Part shown: one piece after another, positions 1 through 6,041 of the stretch
How positions within the stretch are numbered: the stretch's first letter is position 1
How the letters are laid out: each line of letters starts with the position of its first letter
Source: Planctomycetaceae bacterium
GTDB lineage: Bacteria; Planctomycetota; Planctomycetia; Pirellulales; UBA1268
Reading direction: 5' to 3'
DNA length: 9,167 nt
NCBI GenBank assembly: GCA_003488325.1
Contig: DNLZ01000379.1
Span: forward strand, 1 to 9,167
Program-made: the position numbers and the translations under genes
The notes under the pieces: generated by a model
Databases searched by the model: none
The model's input: only the letters and a program-made list of their open reading frames with translations
What the model was told of the DNA's origin: nothing

Positions 1-1070
1 GCGGCGAGCACCGCCGGCTCGGCGACGTCGGCCTCCGAGGGGACCTGCGGCCGAGCGCGACGGACGAAGTGCCTCACGAGCGCAGGGATGTCGTCGCGCC
101 GCTCGCGCAGCGGTGGCACCGCCACCTCGAAGGTGTTGATCCGGAAGAGCAGGTCCTCGCGGAACGCGCCCTCGGCCACCATCCGATCGACGTCGCGGTG
201 GGTCGCGCACACCACGCGAACGTCCACCGTGATCGAGTGGTTTTCGCCGACGCGACGGATCTCGCCGCTCTCGAGCACCCGCAGCAGCCGCGACTGCAGC
301 GACCGCGGCAATTCGCCGATCTCGTCCAGAAACAGTGTGCCGCCGTCGGCGACCTCGAAGAGCCCGGCCCGATGCTCGTCGGCGCCCGTGAAGGCGCCGC
401 GGCGATGACCGAACAGCTCGCTTTCGACGAGGTGCTCCGGCAACGCGCCGCAGTTCACCGCGACGAGGGGCCCCGCGGCGCGGCGGCTCCCCTCGTGAAT
501 CGCGCGGGCGACGAGCTCCTTGCCCGTCCCCGTCTCCCCGCGCACGAGCACCGTCGCATCGCTCGCAGCCACGCGGGCGACGAGCCGACGCACCGTCCCG
601 AGCGCGATCGAATCACCCACGAGCTGCGGAGCGCCCTCCGCGCGCTGCACCCTCCGCTCGAGGGCACGCAGGCGGGCGCTGAGCTCCCGCTTTTTCCTGA
701 CCCGTTCGAGCACCGCCTGAATCTCGGCGAGCTTGCACGGCTTCGTCAGGTAGTCGAAGACGCCCTGCCGCACCGCCGCCACGGCGCTCTCCACCGATGA
801 CTTGCCCGTCACGATCACCGTCTCGGTGTCGGGCGACGTCTCCCGCACGCGGGCCACGACCTCCAGCCCTCCGGCGCCGGGCATGTCGAGATCGACGATC
901 ACGCAGTCGTAGGCGGTGCGTTCGAGCGCCGCGAGCGCGGTGCGGCCGTCCGGGCAGACCGTGGCCTCGTGCCCCAGACGGGGCAGCTCGATCCGCATCA
1001 GCTCCTGGAGCGATGCCTCGTCGTCCGCGAAGAGCACCCGCATCGCCCGCGTCGTCGCCCGTTGTGCCAT
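1..1070 (-). CDS. NtrC-family sigma54-dependent response regulator (C-terminus cut by window edge)
   Basis: This gene encodes a phosphorylation-controlled activator of sigma54 RNA polymerase in the cytoplasm. About 356 residues are visible and the frame stays open to base 1. The receiver domain spans residues 10-125: acidic pair D16/D17, phospho-acceptor D60 in VDLDMPG, then VTGKSS and the conserved lysine in YLTKPCK. A short linker leads to the AAA+ domain from about residue 155: Walker A GETGTGKE (178-185), the sigma54-contacting loop GAFTGA (225-230), Walker B FLDE (D249/E250) and the FREDLLFRI arginine-finger region (303-311). The end of the AAA+ lid and the expected Fis-type helix-turn-helix lie beyond the window. 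Three in-frame ATGs (1088, 1070, 1043) could start it. I chose 1070 because GGGA sits 6 nt upstream; 1088 has AGGA too close, and 1043 has nothing clear. It follows the histidine kinase after 61 nt, so the two are almost certainly a cognate pair. The family is certain; the start is moderately certain. Confidence 0.95.
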   Translation of the reverse strand, partial: MAQRATTRAMRVLFADDEASLQELMRIELPRLGHEATVCPDGRTALAALERTAYDCVIVDLDMPGAGGLEVVARVRETSPDTETVIVTGKSSVESAVAAVRQGVFDYLTKPCKLAEIQAVLERVRKKRELSARLRALERRVQRAEGAPQLVGDSIALGTVRRLVARVAASDATVLVRGETGTGKELVARAIHEGSRRAAGPLVAVNCGALPEHLVESELFGHRRGAFTGADEHRAGLFEVADGGTLFLDEIGELPRSLQSRLLRVLESGEIRRVGENHSITVDVRVVCATHRDVDRMVAEGAFREDLLFRINTFEVAVPPLRERRDDIPALVRHFVRRARPQVPSEADVAEPAVLA

Positions 1071-1131
1071 GTCGTGTCCCGTCTCCATGTCCTGAGTGAG
1101 TCGTCGTCTTCGGCAGGCTGTCCGGCGCGGC

Positions 1132-2742
1132 TCACGCGGCCCGCCCGGGTGCGGCACGGTCCCAGCCACCAGCCGCCATGCCGCCGACCTGGGCGAGCGG
1201 CAGCGTGACGCGGAACGTGGAGCCGAGCCCCGGCCCACCGCTCGACACCTCGATCCGCCCTCCGTGATCGGTGACGATCCGGTGCACGATCGAGAGGCCG
1301 AGTCCGGTGCCCTGCCCCGATTTGCGTCGCGTGAAGAACGGCTCGAAGAGGTGCTCGAGCACCTCCTCGGTCATGCCACAGCCGTCGTCGCTGACGGTGA
1401 GCACCGCCTCACCGGCCCCGTGCGATGATTCCGGCATCGGCGACCTCCTTGCCGCGATCCGCACGTGCCCCGACTCCTCGATCGAGTCGAGCGCGTTGAC
1501 GAGCAGGTTGAGCACCACCTGCTTGAGCTCCTGCGGGTTGGCCATCACGAGCACGTCCTGCCCCTCCTCGATCTCGATCGCTCGCCCCTTGAACCGGCCC
1601 ACGTGCCGCAGCATCTCCGCGACGTCGCCCACGAGGGCGACCAGCGCCGTGGCCTGACGACGCACCTCGCCGAGTCGCGAAAAGTCGAGCAGCTTCTCCG
1701 TGATGCCCTTGCAGCGGAAGGCTTCGGCCTGGATGAGCTCCACGTAGCGCCGGGCCACCCGCGCCTCGTCCTCGTTCCCGGCGAGCGACTCGAGCCGGCC
1801 CTCGAGTGACTCCGCGCACATCGCGATCGACGCCAGGGGGTTGTTGATCTCGTGGGCGACGCCCGCGGCGAGGAACCCCACGCTCGCCAGCTGCTCGCTG
1901 CGGATCACCTCGCGCGTGCGCGACTGCACCTGGCGGTCGAGGTCGTCGCGGATCTCCTGGAACCGCTCGGTCATCTCGTTGAGCGCGGCGGCCAGTTCGG
2001 CCATCTCGTCGCGTGTGTCGAGGTGGATCCGGTAGCCGAAGTCGCCCGCCGCGACGCGCCGCGAACCGTGGCCGAGCTGACGCAGCGGACGGAAGACCCA
2101 GCGGTACGTGAGACCGGCGATCGTCGCCAGCAGCACGGCCGCCGCGGTCGCCGAGGCCCACGTGACGATGATGAGCGTGCGATACCGCGTGCGCACCTCG
2201 CTCGCGAGGTCGTGCAGCCGGTCCTGCAGGAAGGACGGCAGCGCGGACGTGAGCTCCGCGAGCGACCGCAGCTCGGGGTCGACGTTGCGGAGCATCGCAC
2301 GGCGACGGATCGACGGTGGCTCCCCCGGCACGGGCGTGGCCCGCACGATGCCGTCGATCGCCTCGAGGCGGGCGGCGATGCGCAGCGCCGTCTGTCGCTC
2401 GCGCGAGCGGTCCCCGAGCGGAGCGTCCTCGAGCTCCCCGGCGGTGATCTCCTGGCAGTAGGCATCGAGCGCGAGTCCGGTGGCCATGAGGCCGCCGAGA
2501 AAATCCGCGAGCGCGCCGCTCTCGCCGGCGAGGGCCCGCGTGTGGGCGAGCCGCGCGAGACCCACCTGCTCGTCGAGCGCACTGGCGCGTGGCAGTTCGG
2601 CGGCGCGGGCCGACAGGGCCCGCACGAGCCGTCGGTAGGAGTACACGCCGAGGAAGCTGCTGGCCGACAGGACGCCGACGATGACGCCCACGAGGAGGGC
2701 GCCGAGGAGGAGTTTTTCACGGATCGGTCGGCGCCTGGGCAC
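1132..2742 (-). CDS. Transmembrane sensor histidine kinase (HAMP-HisKA-HATPase)
   Basis: This is an inner-membrane kinase that autophosphorylates on histidine and should pass phosphate to the response regulator just downstream. With the GTG at 2742 it is 536 residues. Domains are: TM1 at about 10-33; an extracytoplasmic region of about 150 residues (34-188) that matches no sensor fold I recognise; TM2 at about 189-212; HAMP at about 213-265; and HisKA with H-box GVAHEINNPL (H297). The HATPase domain has N-box NLLVNALDS (N416), G1 DDGCGM (D453) and G2 GQGTGLGLS. All catalytic boxes are intact, and there is no PAS domain. The start was chosen because GGAGG lies 8 nt before GTG 2742. A longer frame reaches GTG 2832, which overlaps the previous gene's stop (GTGA), but it has no Shine-Dalgarno and would add 30 non-membrane residues before TM1. 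The H-box and ATPase types match NtrB/ZraS-like partners of NtrC regulators. The ligand is unknown. Confidence 0.95.
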   Translation of the reverse strand: MPRRRPIREKLLLGALLVGVIVGVLSASSFLGVYSYRRLVRALSARAAELPRASALDEQVGLARLAHTRALAGESGALADFLGGLMATGLALDAYCQEITAGELEDAPLGDRSRERQTALRIAARLEAIDGIVRATPVPGEPPSIRRRAMLRNVDPELRSLAELTSALPSFLQDRLHDLASEVRTRYRTLIIVTWASATAAAVLLATIAGLTYRWVFRPLRQLGHGSRRVAAGDFGYRIHLDTRDEMAELAAALNEMTERFQEIRDDLDRQVQSRTREVIRSEQLASVGFLAAGVAHEINNPLASIAMCAESLEGRLESLAGNEDEARVARRYVELIQAEAFRCKGITEKLLDFSRLGEVRRQATALVALVGDVAEMLRHVGRFKGRAIEIEEGQDVLVMANPQELKQVVLNLLVNALDSIEESGHVRIAARRSPMPESSHGAGEAVLTVSDDGCGMTEEVLEHLFEPFFTRRKSGQGTGLGLSIVHRIVTDHGGRIEVSSGGPGLGSTFRVTLPLAQVGGMAAGGWDRAAPGRAA

Positions 2743-2750
2743 GTCGCACG

Positions 2751-2755
2751 CCTCC
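2751..2755 (-). promoter_or_regulatory. Shine-Dalgarno deciding the histidine kinase start
   Basis: The minus strand reads GGAGG, 8 nt before the GTG at 2742. It favours this start over the GTG at 2832, which overlaps the upstream stop codon but has no purine-rich site in front of it. Confidence 0.6.
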
Positions 2756-2828
2756 GGTCGGGACGGGAGGGCGGACGGTACCAGAGCGCCGCCGACGGCA
2801 GAAGCGGGAAATCGAGCGTTTCCACCGC

Positions 2829-5800
2829 TCACGGACGGCCCGGCCCGCTCTCGTCGGGCTCGACGTCACCGGTGGAGTCGGGCTCCACGGCGCCGGCGAA
2901 GAGGTCGAAGTCGCCGGCGAGGACTCGGTCGATTCGCCCGGTCCGCCAACCCCCGACCGTGTCGCGCACGAGCGGGCTGGGCCGTTCCCGGTAGCGTCGG
3001 ACGATCTGCGCCGTCACCACTCCCCGCCTCTCGAGCGCCGCGAGCGCCTGCGCGACGGCACCCGGCGCTCCGCCAACCGGCGGGGTCTCGGGCTGCGGCG
3101 CGACGCGCACCACCACCCGCAGTCGGGAAAAATGCCTCGTCTCCGGCAGCGGTTCCTCGAGAACGTGCACGCCCGATTCCGCCGCGAGCAGCGTGTGCGC
3201 CCCGAGGCCGCTCACGGCCAGCACCGTGCGGGGAACGCGGCCTCCCCGCTCGTCGAGGATCGTCTCGGCCTTCAGGCCGCGACGGTCGGCCCACGCCCGG
3301 TACATGGCGACGATCATCGCGAAGAAACCCGCCGCCGCCCCCTGCTCCGCCTCGGTGTGCTCCACACCCTCGACCAGGATGAAGGCGTCGAGCGGTCGCG
3401 ATTCGACGACGTCGGTGATCGCCGTCTCGAGCACGAGCAGCCGCTGCGCCAGCCGCCCGACGTGTTCGCGCGTGAAGCGGGTGCGACCGGGACCGGTCCG
3501 GCCTCGCAGCTGGTCGAACAGCCTGACCGCCGACGCGACACCGGCCTCGATCCGATCCATCTGCTCGATCGCGCCGAAGACGGCGAACCGCCCGGGGGAG
3601 TCCCAGAACCCGACCTCCCGTTGACGTTCGAGTGCGGCACGCTTGCGGTCGCGCCACGCCTCATCCTCGATGCATGCGACGAGCTTCCCGAGATGATGCT
3701 CGAGGCACGGCACCTCGTCGTCGCTCCCGCACGGGTCGAGGGCCAGGCTCTCGAGGCCGCGCTCCCCACCCGCCGGGGCCGGGGCCGCTTCCTGCTCCGC
3801 ACCGTCGTCGTCGGGATCGACGAACTCGACCTGCAAGCGGTCCCCTTCGCTGCGAACGAAGAGGAACTGGTCGCCCCGCGGGTACTGGTGGGCGACGATC
3901 GTGCGGGCGAGCGGCGCGAGGACGTGGCGCTCGATGGCTCGCTTGAGCGGCCGTGCCCCGAGGTGCGGCGTGGTGCCGCGATCGAGCAGGAAGTCGATGG
4001 CGGTCTCGTCCCAGATCACCACCCACTCGCGGTTGCGCAGGCCCCGCCGCCGGAACACATCGTGCAGCTCCTTGTGAAGGATCTCCCGCAGCACGTCGCG
4101 AGACAGGGGGCGGAAGACGACGAGTCGGTCGATGCGGTTGAGCAGTTCCGGACGGAAGGCCGTCGCGACGGCCTGCTCGACGGTCTCCGGAACGCGGGGT
4201 GGGCTGCCGACGAATCCGAGCCCCGGACCCTTGGGCAGTGCGGATCCGAGATTCGACGTGAGGATGATGATGCAGTTGCGGAAATCAGCGGTGACACCCT
4301 GCTGGTCGGTGAGCCGTCCGTCGTCGAAGACCTGCAGGAACAGGTCCCAGACCTGCGGATGCGACTTCTCGAACTCGTCGAGCAGCACGACCGAGAACGG
4401 GTTTCGTCTGATCTGGTCGATGAGCGATGTCCCCACCATGTCCCGCCGGTCGTGCCCGACGACCCGGGCGAGCGATTCGGGCGTCTGGAGCTCGCTCATG
4501 TCGATGCGGACGAGACGGTCCGCGGACCCGAAGAGGCACGCGGCGAGCGTCTTGGCGATCTCCGTCTTTCCCGTGCCCGTGGGGCCGGCGAAGAGGAAGA
4601 CGCCGAGCGGCCGGGTCGGATCGGTCACGCCGGCCTTCATCATCGCGACGCGCTCCACGAGCGTCTCGATCGCCTCCGGCTGGCCGACGACACGCGCCGC
4701 GAAGAACCGTGTCAGCGCGTCGAGGTCGAGTTCCCGACGGTCGTCGAGCACCTCCTCCGGCAGCCTCGTCATCCTCCCGAGGCAGGCGATCAGGTCGTCC
4801 GTGGTCAGCTCCGAGCGGCCCGCGTCGGCCGCGGGCTTGGAGAGGTTCCTGAGGAGATCGACGAGATTCCCGGGGGCCGCCGACTCACGCAGATACTGCT
4901 GCGCGAGGTGGGACGCCTCGCGCAGCAGTGGTTCGGAGAGCGGGTGCGGCGGCCGCGGCCGCTGCCGGTCCCAGCGTCGTGCGAGGTCGAGACTCTCCTC
5001 CTCCGGCAGCGGGTCGAGCCGCACGATCTCGAACGCCGTCAGCACGATCGGCTTCGCGCGCAGGATGAGGTCGAGCCCGGCGGGCTCCGTGATCGCGATG
5101 AAGGGAAACCGCCCCTCGACCACGGCCGGCAGGACGAGATCGGCGACTCCGGTCGGATTCCCGGCATGCCTGCCGGCGAACAGGAAGGTCTGGAAGGAGG
5201 CGGCGCACCATACGGTCCGTCGCGCTCGGCCGAGCTCCTCGATGAGACGCTTGATTCGTTCCTCCATCTGGCCGACGAACGACTGACCCGCGACCAGATC
5301 GATCGACGCGGCGCGCCAGACGCCCCAGCCCTGATCGCGCAATCCCCGCCAGACGGCACGCACCAGCGTCGACCGTCCCGTGCCGGGGGCACCGACGAGC
5401 AGCACGGGCCGGGGCGGCACCCGCGTCAGGGCGGCGATGACACGGCCCCGATTGGCCGCGAGCGCCGCATGCTCCACGATGATCTCGCCCTCCACCGGAC
5501 CCTCGAAGGTGCCGATGGCCCGCAGGAACCCGGTGTCGACGCGGCTCGCCTGCAACTCGGCGAGCGACGCGAGGAACGCGTCGATCTGGGGGTGTGGAAT
5601 CGGGCGGACGAGGCTCGCGAGGCGCTGGCAGGTCTCGTCGGAGAGCTCCACGCGCAGCGATTGGGGCGTGGGCACGTCGCCCGCAGCGAGGCGCTCGCGG
5701 ACGAAGTCGGCGAGCATCGTGCGCATCGGCGACATGCACCACGATTCGTCGATGGCCGACAGCACGAGGCCGATGACGCTCTCCGTGGCTGGAGTGGATG

Positions 5801-5936
5801 CGGCGATCGCGCGCAGGGCGAAGAATCGCGTGTACGGATGGAAGTCGTTGATCGCCATGAGGAGGCGATCGCGGATGTCCCGGTCGATCGGTCGACGGGC
5901 GAGCGCTTCCGCGGCGCACGCGGCGAGGACGAGCAC
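2829..5936 (-). CDS. Clp-type double AAA+ ATPase fused to a GGQ-less RF2-like release-factor module
   Basis: The open frame from GTG 5936 gives 1035 residues; the true N-terminus is probably upstream in another frame. Residues 1-150 are helical, not ClpN repeats. AAA1 (about 165-385) aligns with ClpA/ClpB D1 but is degenerate: Walker A is GAPGTGRST (Lys to Arg188), Walker B Asp/Glu are A246/S247, and the arginine pair is T300/A301. No long ClpB middle domain follows, so the layout is ClpA-like. AAA2 (about 410-700) is complete: Walker A GPTGTGKTE (451-459), Walker B LLDEFEKSH (D520/E521), sensor-1 N562, FRPELLNRID (R601) and sensor-2 GARPLKRA (R662). LGF (573-575) sits where ClpA/ClpC have their ClpP-docking tripeptide. 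After an acidic/Ala-Pro linker (707-725), residues 745-1016 resemble RF2: FWDSP, MYRAWADRRG, SGLGAHTLLAAESGVH, then GWRTGRIDRVLAGDFDLF. No GGQ or SPF motif is present. It starts about 25 nt after the VWA gene stop. The family call is secure; the cellular role is unknown. Confidence 0.9.
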   Translation of the reverse strand: MLVLAACAAEALARRPIDRDIRDRLLMAINDFHPYTRFFALRAIAASTPATESVIGLVLSAIDESWCMSPMRTMLADFVRERLAAGDVPTPQSLRVELSDETCQRLASLVRPIPHPQIDAFLASLAELQASRVDTGFLRAIGTFEGPVEGEIIVEHAALAANRGRVIAALTRVPPRPVLLVGAPGTGRSTLVRAVWRGLRDQGWGVWRAASIDLVAGQSFVGQMEERIKRLIEELGRARRTVWCAASFQTFLFAGRHAGNPTGVADLVLPAVVEGRFPFIAITEPAGLDLILRAKPIVLTAFEIVRLDPLPEEESLDLARRWDRQRPRPPHPLSEPLLREASHLAQQYLRESAAPGNLVDLLRNLSKPAADAGRSELTTDDLIACLGRMTRLPEEVLDDRRELDLDALTRFFAARVVGQPEAIETLVERVAMMKAGVTDPTRPLGVFLFAGPTGTGKTEIAKTLAACLFGSADRLVRIDMSELQTPESLARVVGHDRRDMVGTSLIDQIRRNPFSVVLLDEFEKSHPQVWDLFLQVFDDGRLTDQQGVTADFRNCIIILTSNLGSALPKGPGLGFVGSPPRVPETVEQAVATAFRPELLNRIDRLVVFRPLSRDVLREILHKELHDVFRRRGLRNREWVVIWDETAIDFLLDRGTTPHLGARPLKRAIERHVLAPLARTIVAHQYPRGDQFLFVRSEGDRLQVEFVDPDDDGAEQEAAPAPAGGERGLESLALDPCGSDDEVPCLEHHLGKLVACIEDEAWRDRKRAALERQREVGFWDSPGRFAVFGAIEQMDRIEAGVASAVRLFDQLRGRTGPGRTRFTREHVGRLAQRLLVLETAITDVVESRPLDAFILVEGVEHTEAEQGAAAGFFAMIVAMYRAWADRRGLKAETILDERGGRVPRTVLAVSGLGAHTLLAAESGVHVLEEPLPETRHFSRLRVVVRVAPQPETPPVGGAPGAVAQALAALERRGVVTAQIVRRYRERPSPLVRDTVGGWRTGRIDRVLAGDFDLFAGAVEPDSTGDVEPDESGPGRP

Positions 5937-6016
5937 GTCGCCGCTGAAAAAGCCGACGAGTTCCGCGCGGCGCCGACGCCGAGCACCGCCACCGCACCGG
6001 CCACCGCCCAGTCCAT
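5937..6016 (-). other. Displaced N-terminus of the Clp/RF2-like ATPase (frameshift or one-base indel)
   Basis: An ATG at 6016 has an ideal Shine-Dalgarno and begins MDWAVAGAVAVLGVGAAR, a membrane-segment-like stretch. This frame then turns into low-quality Arg/Ser-rich sequence. The body of the ATPase is open in a different frame back to the stop at 6042 and has no ATG or GTG before 5936, but it reads sensibly from about 5966 (AELVGFFSGDVLVLAAC). Moving from the ATG frame to the body frame equals one missing base, or a -1 slip. A T5 run on the minus strand (5947-5951) is the only simple slippery site. The intact protein probably starts at 6016 with a short membrane anchor followed by arginines. 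An undercalled base in this GC-dense stretch is the simplest cause; a real mutation or programmed frameshift cannot be excluded. Confidence 0.65.
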
Positions 6017-6022
6017 GCGCGA

Positions 6023-6027
6023 CCTCC
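6023..6027 (-). promoter_or_regulatory. Strong Shine-Dalgarno before the ATG at 6016
   Basis: The minus strand reads GGGAGG, then six bases, then ATG at 6016. It is one of the clearest ribosome binding sites in the window. Translation therefore probably starts here and not at GTG 5936, which has no good site in front of it. Confidence 0.7.
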
Positions 6028-6041
6028 CGCGTCTCGCGTGA

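Noticed and set aside
2743..2828. Possible sigma54 (-24/-12) promoter before the kinase gene
   Set aside because: A TGGTAC element is present, but no GC/TTGC element lies at the right spacing. No convincing promoter or terminator was seen in any gap of the window.
2743..2832. GTG at 2832 as the histidine kinase start (GTGA overlap with the AAA+ stop)
   Set aside because: It has no Shine-Dalgarno and would add 30 residues before TM1. GTG 2742 has GGAGG at 8 nt. The overlap is still possible, so the start is not fully settled.
3132..6041. 969-codon open frame on the plus strand opposite the AAA+ gene
   Set aside because: The minus-strand frame carries clear AAA+ and RF2 motifs. The antisense frame is open because stop codons are rare at this GC content, and its Arg/Glu/Gly-rich product has no recognisable domain.
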